Source of the DNA: Roseivirga spongicola | GTDB lineage: Bacteria > Bacteroidota > Bacteroidia > Cytophagales > Cyclobacteriaceae | DNA: 64,000 nucleotides | Direction of reading: 5' to 3' | NCBI RefSeq assembly: GCF_001592965.1 | Contig: NZ_LRPC01000001.1 | Coordinates: 1,054,001-1,118,000, forward strand | Part shown: piece after piece, positions 43,354 through 50,726 of the stretch | How positions within the stretch are numbered: the stretch's first letter is position 1 | Layout of the letters: every line of letters starts with the position of its first letter | The notes under the pieces: generated by a model | The model's input: the letters and a program-made list of their open reading frames with translations, nothing else | Databases searched by the model: none | Told to the model about the DNA's origin: nothing | Translations under genes and position numbers: made by a program

Positions 43354-45905
43354 TCTTTGTAAAATTTCTTGTGGAACTCCAGGTATTGATCTAACGCTTT
43401 GTTTTGGAACAACAGTGTGAAGTTATCTTGCGATATGGCAAAATTATGAAAATTTGAATCGGCTTGCAGCCCAATTCTTTTCAGTTCCTTTTCCATTAAT
43501 TCTCTGTAGCTCTCAGCTGCCGACTTTACCTTAAAGCTGTTGATGTATATTACTCCAATTTGCTCTTGAGGGTTGAAGCTTACAAAGCCAGAAAACAGTT
43601 TTGTTTTAAAGTTTTCCGCATTGAACTCATCTATTTGTTTTCTTAGAGAGTCTGCTTCAAAATTTGCCTGATTAAAAGTGAAGGCCACTAAATGAATTTG
43701 CTGGAAATCTTCGCTGAACGCATCTTTAAGGTTACCCAAGCGCTGGTTCTTTGTTGGGGCTACAGCGGCTAACAAGCTTTTGGCGTAAGATGTCTGTGGA
43801 GCTTCTGGGTATTTCTCAATAAAATCGTTCAAGGCTTGCTCATAAGAAACAATGCTTTCTGTTTTGGCCTTGAGTATAGCAGCCAATAATTCTACCGTAG
43901 GTAAAAAGTCTACATCTTCAAAAGAAGAAAGTGCTGACCGTAGCCTTTGGTCGGCCAATAAGTAATTACCAGCTTCATACGCTTCATACGCTTCAGCATA
44001 TTGTAACTGTAATGCTCTGTTTCTGGCAGCCTTTTCTTGCAGGTAATTAGGGTTAATGAGTGTTTTGGCCATAATGGTTTCAGGAAACTCATCAATGATC
44101 ATTTGCCTATACTGTTGAGATTTACTGGCATCAATTGGTTCATACAAGGTGTATAGAGCATAAAGAGCATCTATTCTGTGGCTAGTTTGTGGGTACTTCT
44201 GTAGTAGGGTTTCATAACTATCGATGGATTGTCTGTTTTGCTCCAGACCGAACCTATAAATGCTCCCTAGCTTAAAATATGCGTCTTGTATTTCTAATCG
44301 GGCTTTCTCTTTCGCATCTTCTTCAAATGGAATGGTAGCCATTAGCTTTTCAACCTCAGTATCTCTACTACTCTTTAAGTCTGGCTGAGCTGCCCCTTTA
44401 TTAGGATCGTCAAATTCTTCTTCTGCTACGGTAGTGGCTGGGCCAATACCAATGTTCTGTTTTAAAGATCTTCTCCAATTATTTTCCAACGGCCTATTGC
44501 CCCAAATACGCTGAAACTCAAGTTGCCCTTGGCTAATGGCTTGTTGATTATAGAAGTACCAAGACCCGCTGCCATCGGGTGTCTGATAATTTGAATTATC
44601 CACCCTATTGATTCCGCTATTACTAGGCTGCTCTTTAGCTTTTCTTTCTTTTTCCTTGGCTTCTTTAGCATCAATATATCTTCCCAGATAAACTTCTAGT
44701 TGGACTCTGCTCATAGCAGATAGTGTAAGAAGGCTATCATTGGTTTCAATAATGTTGAGTTGAGTAACAAAGTCTTTCAGAACGGTCTGTCTCTTTGAAA
44801 TATCCTCAAAGTTCTCAATGTCTTTCGGCAGGTTCTGAACTGCACTATCATAATAGGCACTGGCCAAATTGAACCTCTTTAAATCGTCATAGTAGATTTC
44901 TGCCAACCTTAAATAGGCCAATCCTTGCTGTCTTTGGTTGGGCTGTTCTACCTGTGCAGCAGATTTGAAGTGCTCAATAGCTTGAGGCAAGTTTTCACGG
45001 TTTTGCTCTAGCAAGCCCATAGTATAGAATATGTTATCCATATACTCTGTATTCTTACCATCAGAGAGCATCTTCTCAAAGGCCTTGTAGGCCTCATCAA
45101 CATAATTAGGGTTAGCAAAACCAGAAACTGCTAGCTTATTTAGCTTGGCATGAAACATAATCTCATAAGGAGGATTACCCTTTTGAGCATTGTCATAGAA
45201 CAGATAGGCATTTCTAAACTCACCGGCCTCTTGAGCAAGTTGTCCTAAAATAAAGTTTACTCTGATTTTATAGTTTTTATCTGTTAGCGCTGGTTGTGCT
45301 TGCTCTAACAATTCTTTTACTCTGCTATAGTTGTCTTGCCTCTGATAGAAATATGCCAAAGTGAGAAGATAATCAACAGCATTTTCTTCAGTGAGCGACT
45401 CTTCTTCTAGAAACTGAGAAACCTGTAAGGCTTGGTCGTTATTACCCATGTCCATATAAGTTCGCATTAGGGCAATGAGCGCTTTCTGCCTAACCTGATC
45501 ATCCTTGCTGTTTTGATTGATGTACTGGAAGGTTTCAATGGCAAACTGCCATTGCGCACGGAGGTATCGGATTTTTCCAATAATCAGGTAACTATCATCT
45601 ACCCAGTCGCTGCCTTCCCACCACTCAATATTCTGACTAGATTTTTTAAAAGCATCATCTAGCTTTTCCTTATTACTGCTTACAATTGAAGAATCTACTT
45701 GAGGAAAGATCTTGAGAATTTCATCGAAGTTATACTCATACTGTTGCTCAAAGGCTTGGTAGGTTTCCGTTAAATATAGGTCGGCATAAAAGTATCCGTT
45801 ATATCTAGCGTTAAGGTTCTGATAGCCTTTTGAGGCGCATCCTACAGAAATTAGAATGAACGCGGCAAAAATTGTTCTGACGATATGTAGAGTCTGTTTA
45901 TCCAA
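43350..45905 (-). CDS. TPR lipoprotein, SprE/PorW-like (type IX secretion)
   Basis: This 851-residue protein has a lipoprotein signal ending SVGC (Cys23) and an opening (NLNARYNGYFYADLYLTE, then an EQQYEYNFDEILKIFP stretch) that resembles the SprE/PorW family. Tandem TPR-like helix pairs fill most of the chain (for example WQFAIETFQYINQNSKDDQ and LPQAIEHFKSAAQVEQPNQ), and a C-terminal part (FNAENFKTKLFSGFVSFNPQEQ) follows. SprE and PorW are needed for T9SS function and connect envelope parts of the machine. With gldKLMN one operon away this fits well, but the family call rests on the N-terminal pattern and size. It starts with TTG since no ATG precedes the signal. Confidence 0.75.
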   Translation of the reverse strand: MDKQTLHIVRTIFAAFILISVGCASKGYQNLNARYNGYFYADLYLTETYQAFEQQYEYNFDEILKIFPQVDSSIVSSNKEKLDDAFKKSSQNIEWWEGSDWVDDSYLIIGKIRYLRAQWQFAIETFQYINQNSKDDQVRQKALIALMRTYMDMGNNDQALQVSQFLEEESLTEENAVDYLLTLAYFYQRQDNYSRVKELLEQAQPALTDKNYKIRVNFILGQLAQEAGEFRNAYLFYDNAQKGNPPYEIMFHAKLNKLAVSGFANPNYVDEAYKAFEKMLSDGKNTEYMDNIFYTMGLLEQNRENLPQAIEHFKSAAQVEQPNQRQQGLAYLRLAEIYYDDLKRFNLASAYYDSAVQNLPKDIENFEDISKRQTVLKDFVTQLNIIETNDSLLTLSAMSRVQLEVYLGRYIDAKEAKEKERKAKEQPSNSGINRVDNSNYQTPDGSGSWYFYNQQAISQGQLEFQRIWGNRPLENNWRRSLKQNIGIGPATTVAEEEFDDPNKGAAQPDLKSSRDTEVEKLMATIPFEEDAKEKARLEIQDAYFKLGSIYRFGLEQNRQSIDSYETLLQKYPQTSHRIDALYALYTLYEPIDASKSQQYRQMIIDEFPETIMAKTLINPNYLQEKAARNRALQLQYAEAYEAYEAGNYLLADQRLRSALSSFEDVDFLPTVELLAAILKAKTESIVSYEQALNDFIEKYPEAPQTSYAKSLLAAVAPTKNQRLGNLKDAFSEDFQQIHLVAFTFNQANFEADSLRKQIDEFNAENFKTKLFSGFVSFNPQEQIGVIYINSFKVKSAAESYRELMEKELKRIGLQADSNFHNFAISQDNFTLLFQNKALDQYLEFHKKFYKE

Positions 45906-45984
45906 AAAGGTGAAAACTTCGTTAGAGCAACGAAATTAATGAGCAATTAATACAATATTGCTCAGGCTCTTGAGTATTAATGAA

Positions 45985-46008
45985 TATTTTTGCCAACCTT
46001 GACCTTTG
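45985..46008 (+). promoter_or_regulatory. Promoter boxes of the M23 peptidase gene
   Basis: Two -7 candidates: TATTTTTG (45985-45992, perfect TAnnTTTG) and GACCTTTG (46001-46008, 7 of 8). The second lies exactly 5 bases before the GTG start at 46014, as in dgt and the atp operon, so the mRNA may be leaderless. The 108-base gap to the divergent porW-like gene must also hold that gene's promoter, which I could not place. Confidence 0.4.
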
Positions 46009-46013
46009 TATAA

Positions 46014-46874
46014 GTGGCTAGATTTAAGAAGACGCTTTCTAACTGGCTTAATGCCCGTCATATACTTATCATTCAGAATGAGGAGAACTTTTCTGAAAAG
46101 GCCACCTATAAGTTTACTTACGCCAAGATTATTTTCTTTGCTTTTCTGAGCTTCTTGGTGGTATTCGCACTCAGCTTTTATTTAGTAAATACCATTTTAG
46201 ACCAATGGTTCGACCCGAGGTATGCCGAAAGACAGACCCGTCAGGAATTGGTAGAACTTACTTTTGAGCTCGATTCGCTTTCTTTTGAATTAGAGAGCAG
46301 AGATCAGTTTATACAAAGCATAAAGAAGGTACTTCAGGGCGATGTTACTACCAATGAGATACCTGAGAGCGCTGAGGCGAGTAGTCAAGAAGAAACCGAC
46401 TATGACCAAATAGCTAAGACAGATAGCATATTTAAATCTGAATTTGAAAGTGGTAGTGGAGGAGACTTCTTGCTGAGTTCTAGCATGGATAACCTGGAGT
46501 TAAGAAATACCTACTTTTTTCCTCCTCTAACAGGTTTTGTAGTCGCAACTTTCGATCCACAAGAGGGACATTTTGGTATAGATATAGTATCTAAAAAAGA
46601 CGAGCCAGTTAAATCTATAGCAGATGGAACTGTCGTATTTACTGGCTGGACGCAAGATGACGGAAACATTATCGCGGTTCAACATAGAGAAAACCTTATT
46701 TCTATTTATAAGCATAATTCGGCAGTGATGAAGGCTGTGGGAGATGTAATTTCTGCCGGAGATATTATAGCAATAATTGGAAATACGGGAGAGTTGACCA
46801 GTGGTCCGCATTTGCATATTGAATTATGGTTTAATGGTTCGCCTGTAAACCCGCAAGAATTCATTACCTTTTAA
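46014..46874 (+). CDS. M23-family (LytM-type) peptidoglycan endopeptidase, membrane anchored
   Basis: This 286-residue protein has a short cytoplasmic segment, one membrane helix (about residues 42-62, IIFFAFLSFLVVFALSFYLV), a coiled coil (ELVELTFELDSLSFELESRDQFI) and a C-terminal LytM domain with the zinc ligands in GHFGIDIV (H...D) and SGPHLHIELW (His266, His268). It probably cuts peptide cross-links in peptidoglycan. The next gene, 33 bases later, encodes a bactofilin; pairs of bactofilin and M23 peptidase are known to shape cell walls in other bacteria. It starts with GTG. Confidence 0.92.
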   Translation: MARFKKTLSNWLNARHILIIQNEENFSEKATYKFTYAKIIFFAFLSFLVVFALSFYLVNTILDQWFDPRYAERQTRQELVELTFELDSLSFELESRDQFIQSIKKVLQGDVTTNEIPESAEASSQEETDYDQIAKTDSIFKSEFESGSGGDFLLSSSMDNLELRNTYFFPPLTGFVVATFDPQEGHFGIDIVSKKDEPVKSIADGTVVFTGWTQDDGNIIAVQHRENLISIYKHNSAVMKAVGDVISAGDIIAIIGNTGELTSGPHLHIELWFNGSPVNPQEFITF

Positions 46875-46907
46875 GACCAATTAGAATCAACTAAATAGAG
46901 ACCAACC

Positions 46908-47330
46908 ATGTTTTCTAAAGAAGACAAAAAATCAACTGAAGACCTGAGTCAATCGAGTAACATCATTGGCAAAGAAACAGTGTTAGAAGGCAGCCTAGAA
47001 TCTGAAGGCAATGTTCGCATAGAAGGAAAAATCTATGGTAACGTTAAGGCAAAAGCCAAGTTTGTTTTAGGGGCAGAGGCTTATGTAGATGGCAGCGTAG
47101 TAGCCAGAACAGCAGAAGTTGCAGGCAAGGTTCGTGGAAACATAGAAATCTCCGAAATGCTTATTCTTAAGCCAAGTGCTGTAATCAACGGAGATATCTT
47201 AACTAATCAATTGGTGGTAGAACCAGGTGCAACTTTTAACGGTGGTTGTAAGATGGGCCATCTGGCTAAAGAAATTGAAATTATAACTCCTCAGAGCCGT
47301 GTCGCAGAAAAGGCCATTAAAAGAGCCTAA
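46908..47330 (+). CDS. Bactofilin (polymer-forming cytoskeletal protein)
   Basis: This 140-residue protein has the bactofilin core: IIGKETVLEGSLESEGNVRIEG, GKIYGNVKAKAKFVLG-type turns and VDGSVVARTAEVAGKVRGNIEI, a right-handed beta-helix that self-assembles into filaments without nucleotide. Short, disordered tails flank the core. Bactofilins act at the inner membrane and localise cell-wall enzymes, here most likely the upstream M23 peptidase. Its last 32 bases overlap the AtpZ gene in another frame, which links cell-shape and ATP synthase genes physically. Confidence 0.92.
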   Translation: MFSKEDKKSTEDLSQSSNIIGKETVLEGSLESEGNVRIEGKIYGNVKAKAKFVLGAEAYVDGSVVARTAEVAGKVRGNIEISEMLILKPSAVINGDILTNQLVVEPGATFNGGCKMGHLAKEIEIITPQSRVAEKAIKRA

Positions 47331-47514
47331 TAACTATCTCAAATATTCTCAGCTGGGCTTACAGCTGTTCATCACTATTGGCTTGTGCGGTTGGTTAGGT
47401 TACAAGATGGATCAATGGTGGAATGGAGGTAATTCACTCTTCGTAATCATTATGGTTTTAATTGGTGCTGGTGGAGGAATCTATCAGCTTTACCGATCGC
47501 TACCAAAGGAGTAG
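47299..47514 (+). CDS. AtpZ/AtpI-family small membrane protein
   Basis: This 71-residue protein has two membrane helices (GLQLFITIGLCGWLGYKMDQ and LFVIIMVLIGAGGGIYQLYR) and the GYKMDQWW motif of AtpZ (F0F1-ATPase-associated). AtpZ with AtpI has been implicated in Mg2+ or Ca2+ transport and c-ring assembly in other bacteria. It begins with GTG inside the bactofilin gene. A 167-base gap then precedes the atpI-like gene at 47682, which has its own promoter. Confidence 0.8.
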   Translation: MSQKRPLKEPNNYLKYSQLGLQLFITIGLCGWLGYKMDQWWNGGNSLFVIIMVLIGAGGGIYQLYRSLPKE

Positions 47515-47668
47515 CTATTTTGGTATGCCATTGCTTGTCTCTTAACAAACAAGCTTCTTATTGGTGAGTCAATCTTCCTTTTTTACTCTTTAATATAGTG
47601 TTGGGTGTTTCTTTAAATTCAGGGAAACTTTAAAGTCAAAAACTTAGAACATTGAGCCAAAATAGACC

Positions 47669-47676
47669 TACCTTTG
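47669..47676 (+). promoter_or_regulatory. Promoter of the atp operon, predicted leaderless
   Basis: TACCTTTG is a perfect TAnnTTTG box. A TTA (47644-47646) sits 22 bases upstream in place of the -33 TTG. The ATG at 47682 follows 5 bases after the box. This position rules out an in-frame TTG start at 47652, which would be upstream of the transcription start. Confidence 0.55.
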
Positions 47677-47681
47677 CGGCC

Positions 47682-48080
47682 ATGAAAAGTTTGGGGCGCC
47701 AAATTATTGAATCTCTGATATTTAGCTTGATCCTATGCGCAATCGTTTTCAGTTTGCAGCAAATGGATATTCAGTTGATTCATGAGGGAATTTGGACAAT
47801 CATGATCTTTTCGGCTGTGTTGGGTTTAATAGTGGTGCTAGTATCTTACTGGGCATTCACTTCTTTAGATCCTCAGATTAGGCCAAATATATTTATTGGA
47901 TTAACGGTTTTGAGAATGGTTTTAAGTATGATTTTTCTCGGATCCGTAATTTTCTTGGGTTTAGAAGATAAGAGACTTTGGGTAGCCAATTTCTTTGTAA
48001 TCTATTTATTTTACTTAGTGTTTGAAATATATGCCATTCTCTCTAACTTGCGCGCGATTTCGGGAGAGGGTGAAAACTAA
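47682..48080 (+). CDS. AtpI-like integral membrane protein at the head of the atp operon
   Basis: This 132-residue protein, from ATG 47682, has four membrane helices (LIFSLILCAIVFSLQQM, GIWTIMIFSAVLGLIVVLVS, FIGLTVLRMVLSMIFLGSVI, VANFFVIYLFYLVFEIYAIL). It fits the place and size of ATP synthase protein I and Bacteroidota homologues seen ahead of atpB, but sequence similarity to AtpI is low. Its role is probably in c-ring or complex assembly. Its stop overlaps the atpB start (TAATG). Confidence 0.65.
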   Translation: MKSLGRQIIESLIFSLILCAIVFSLQQMDIQLIHEGIWTIMIFSAVLGLIVVLVSYWAFTSLDPQIRPNIFIGLTVLRMVLSMIFLGSVIFLGLEDKRLWVANFFVIYLFYLVFEIYAILSNLRAISGEGEN

Positions 48081-49267
48081 TGATGAAAAAAAGCAGAACT
48101 AACATTCTCAATTTATTGATCACTAGCGCTTTAGTAGCTGTTTTTGGTCTGGCAAGTTCTTCAAATTTATGGGCAGCATCTGGCGGTGACGAGGCTAAAG
48201 AAGAGGGTGGTGGCACCGACTTCATTATGCACCACATCAAAGATGATTACCAGTGGCATATTATTACGCTCGGTCATACCCATGTAACTATTCCTCTACC
48301 TGTCATTATCTATGACCATGAAGACGGTTTAAAAGTTTTCATGTCATCAGATTTCCAAGATGAGCACCATAACCCAATTCCTCATGGTGGCTACTACATC
48401 GATCATGGTAAGCTTTTCAAATTAACTGAAGATTACGTTCCATCTACATCGCACAGTAACGATTCTCACGGAGAAGAAGTTTCAGAAAATGAGCATCGAG
48501 AAGAAGATTCTCATGGAGAAGAAGCAGCACATGTAGAAGAAGATGCTCATGGCGATGACCATCCTGGTATGACTCAAGCAGGATTCCTAGATATTTCTAT
48601 TACCAAGAATGTGGCTTCATTAATCATTAGTATGATTTTATTGTTTGCCGTATTCCTAACTATTGCAAAACGATATAAGAAAGGACTTGGAGCGCCTAAA
48701 GGTATGCAGTCACTCTTTGAGCCTGTAATTGTTTTCATTAGAGACGATATTGCTAAAGTTAACATTGGTGAGCATAAGTATGAGCGTTTTATGCCATACC
48801 TTCTTACGCTGTTCTTCTTTATTCTATTCAATAACCTATTAGGTCTTACTCCTGGTGCGGCTAACCTTACAGGTAACATTGCAGTAACCATGTGTTTGGC
48901 GCTATTTACTTTCTTCATTACTCAGTTTAATGGTAAGAAGGCTTACTGGACTCACATTTTGTGGACTCCTGGTGTGCCACTTCCTGTAAGGCCTGTAATC
49001 TTGATTGTAGAAGTAATTGGTATTTTCACTAAGCCTATTTCTTTAACTCTACGTTTGTTTGCTTCAATTACAGCAGGTCACATTGTAGTGCTTTCAATTG
49101 TAGGTTTAGGTTTCATTCTAAACAATATGGCGGTAGGAATTGCAGGTACATTATTCTCTGTGGTTATCTCGCTTATTGAAATATTAGTAGCCGTTATTCA
49201 AGCGTATGTATTTACCCTGTTCTCATCGATGTACATCGGTCAGGCGGTAGATGATGGCCACCATTAA
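48080..49267 (+). CDS. atpB: ATP synthase F0 subunit a
   Basis: This 395-residue membrane subunit contains the half-channels that pass protons to the c-ring. It is long for the family: a signal-like leader (about residues 1-32) and a periplasmic section of some 140 residues precede the core. This section includes a His/Asp/Glu-rich insert (about residues 125-164, with two SHGEE motifs). The core starts near residue 175; the essential Arg lies in SLTLRLFASITAGH (about residue 323), followed by LIEILVAVIQAYVFTLF. Two ATGs overlap at the start (48080 and 48083). The long N-terminus is a common Bacteroidota feature. Confidence 0.95.
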   Translation: MMKKSRTNILNLLITSALVAVFGLASSSNLWAASGGDEAKEEGGGTDFIMHHIKDDYQWHIITLGHTHVTIPLPVIIYDHEDGLKVFMSSDFQDEHHNPIPHGGYYIDHGKLFKLTEDYVPSTSHSNDSHGEEVSENEHREEDSHGEEAAHVEEDAHGDDHPGMTQAGFLDISITKNVASLIISMILLFAVFLTIAKRYKKGLGAPKGMQSLFEPVIVFIRDDIAKVNIGEHKYERFMPYLLTLFFFILFNNLLGLTPGAANLTGNIAVTMCLALFTFFITQFNGKKAYWTHILWTPGVPLPVRPVILIVEVIGIFTKPISLTLRLFASITAGHIVVLSIVGLGFILNNMAVGIAGTLFSVVISLIEILVAVIQAYVFTLFSSMYIGQAVDDGHH

Positions 49268-49301
49268 TTAGAACCATTGTTTCATTTATAATAACAAACT
49301 T

Positions 49302-49562
49302 ATGTTAGCTATTTTATTATCTGCTGGTATCGCTCTTTTAGGAGCTGCTATTGGCGCTGGCCTAGTTGCAATTGGTGCAGCTTTAGGTATCGGAAAAATT
49401 GGTGCTGCCGCTATGGAAGGTATGGCTCGTCAGCCAGAAGCTGCTGGTAAATTGCAGTCTGGTATGTTGATCATTGCCGCTCTTATTGAGGTAATTGCTC
49501 TTTTCGGTGTTGTTGCATGTTTCTTGATTGCATCTAACGGCCAAATTGTAGAGGCACTTTAA
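49302..49562 (+). CDS. atpE: ATP synthase F0 subunit c
   Basis: This 86-residue hairpin of two helices joined by the polar loop MARQPEAAGK forms the rotating ring. Helix 1 has the glycine pattern GAAIGAGLVAIGAALGIG and helix 2 the ion-binding glutamate in ALIEVIALFG. There is no glutamine in helix 1 and no Ser/Thr after the glutamate, unlike Na+-type c subunits, so it is most likely proton coupled. A stable stem-loop follows in the 71-base gap to atpF. Confidence 0.97.
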   Translation: MLAILLSAGIALLGAAIGAGLVAIGAALGIGKIGAAAMEGMARQPEAAGKLQSGMLIIAALIEVIALFGVVACFLIASNGQIVEAL

Positions 49563-49572
49563 AAAACCATTT

Positions 49573-49615
49573 GAACAACTTTAGGCCATTGCATTAGGCA
49601 GGTCTAGAGTTGTTC
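49573..49615 (+). promoter_or_regulatory. Stem-loop between atpE and atpF
   Basis: GAACAACTTTAGGCC (49573-49587) pairs with GGTCTAGAGTTGTTC (49601-49615) in a 15-base stem containing two G-U pairs, around a 13-base loop. No T run follows, so it is not a normal terminator. It may protect the atpE mRNA 3' end or guide processing, raising c-subunit supply. Confidence 0.7.
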
Positions 49616-49633
49616 TATTAAAACACTAACAGA

Positions 49634-50128
49634 ATGGACTTATTAATTCCAGATACCGGTTTATTTATACTACAAACAGTAGCTTTCATTATTCTACTTA
49701 TCGTTTTAGGTAAGTTTGCATGGAAACCTATTCTTAGTGGGTTAAAGGAACGTGAGCAAACTATTGAAAGTGCGCTTTTAGCTGCAGAGCAAGCTAAGAA
49801 AGACATGCAGGCACTTCAGGCCGATAACGAGAAGCTTTTGGCTGAAGCAAGAGCTGAGAGAGACTCTATCTTGAAAGAAGCAATGGATGTTGCTAACTCT
49901 ATTAAAGAGGAAGCAAAAGAAGAGACTGGCAAAATCACAGCTAAAATGCTGGAAGATGCTAAAGCAACTATCGAAAATGAGAAAAGAGCTGCTTTGGCAG
50001 AAGTAAAAACTCAGGTAGCTGCCCTTTCTCTTGAAATTACTGAGAAGGTCATCAGAAAGCAGTTGAGCGAGAAGAAAGCTCAAGAAGCTTTGGTTGATGA
50101 GTATGTAAAAGATTTGAACTTAAACTAA
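49634..50128 (+). CDS. atpF: ATP synthase F0 subunit b
   Basis: This 164-residue subunit has one N-terminal helix (LFILQTVAFIILLIVLGKFAWKPI region) and a long amphipathic, charged helix that forms the peripheral stalk (SALLAAEQAKKDMQALQ, LAEVKTQVAALSLEITEKVI). It links the a subunit in the membrane to delta and alpha in F1. The stop is 10 bases before atpH. Length and motifs are standard; there is no second b-type gene in the operon, so the stalk is a homodimer. Confidence 0.96.
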   Translation: MDLLIPDTGLFILQTVAFIILLIVLGKFAWKPILSGLKEREQTIESALLAAEQAKKDMQALQADNEKLLAEARAERDSILKEAMDVANSIKEEAKEETGKITAKMLEDAKATIENEKRAALAEVKTQVAALSLEITEKVIRKQLSEKKAQEALVDEYVKDLNLN

Positions 50129-50138
50129 ATCCGGACGA

Positions 50139-50708
50139 ATGTCTGAATATAGAATTGCTTCCAGATACGCTAAATCACTTCTAGACCTTGCTGTTGAGAA
50201 AAAGGTCTTGGAAGAGGTGAACAAAGACATGCAACTCCTTACTGGAATTGCTGAAGAAAGCCGCGATTTAGTGTTAATGCTGAAAAGCCCAATAATTAGC
50301 CACGACAAGAAACTGTCTGTGCTGGATAAGGTTTTCAAGGGTAAAGTGAATGACATGACCATGTCTTTCTTTACTATCCTTACCAAAAAGCACAGAGAGG
50401 CCTACCTTATTCCTGTGGCTGAGGAGTTTCATCATCAATACAATGTGTTTAAAGGTATTGAGGAAGCTACCATTACCACTACTTTCCCATTGAATGACGC
50501 CTTGAGAAAGGAATTCATCAATTTGGTTGAAAGAATTTCTTCCAAGAAAGTGGAGTTGACAGAAAAAATTGACGAATCATTAATCGGTGGTTTTATCCTG
50601 AAAATTGGAGACCGTCAGATAGATGATTCAATTAACTCAAAGTTGAAAGCCCTTCGTTTAGAGTTCACAAAAACCACTACGAAAAGGCCTATTAAAGTAA
50701 TTAGATAA
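50139..50708 (+). CDS. atpH: ATP synthase F1 subunit delta
   Basis: This 189-residue subunit joins the b stalk to the top of the alpha3beta3 head. The N-terminal helical domain begins ASRYAKSLLDLAVEKKVLEE, and the C-terminal part has SLIGGFILKIGDRQIDDSI, the usual signature of the OSCP/delta family. It lies between atpF and atpA with 10- and 18-base gaps. No unusual features. Confidence 0.96.
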   Translation: MSEYRIASRYAKSLLDLAVEKKVLEEVNKDMQLLTGIAEESRDLVLMLKSPIISHDKKLSVLDKVFKGKVNDMTMSFFTILTKKHREAYLIPVAEEFHHQYNVFKGIEEATITTTFPLNDALRKEFINLVERISSKKVELTEKIDESLIGGFILKIGDRQIDDSINSKLKALRLEFTKTTTKRPIKVIR

Positions 50709-50726
50709 CATTAACTCGATTATAAA

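Noticed and set aside
47652-47681. TTG start for the atpI-like gene
   Set aside because: It is upstream of the perfect -7 box at 47669; ATG 47682 is preferred.
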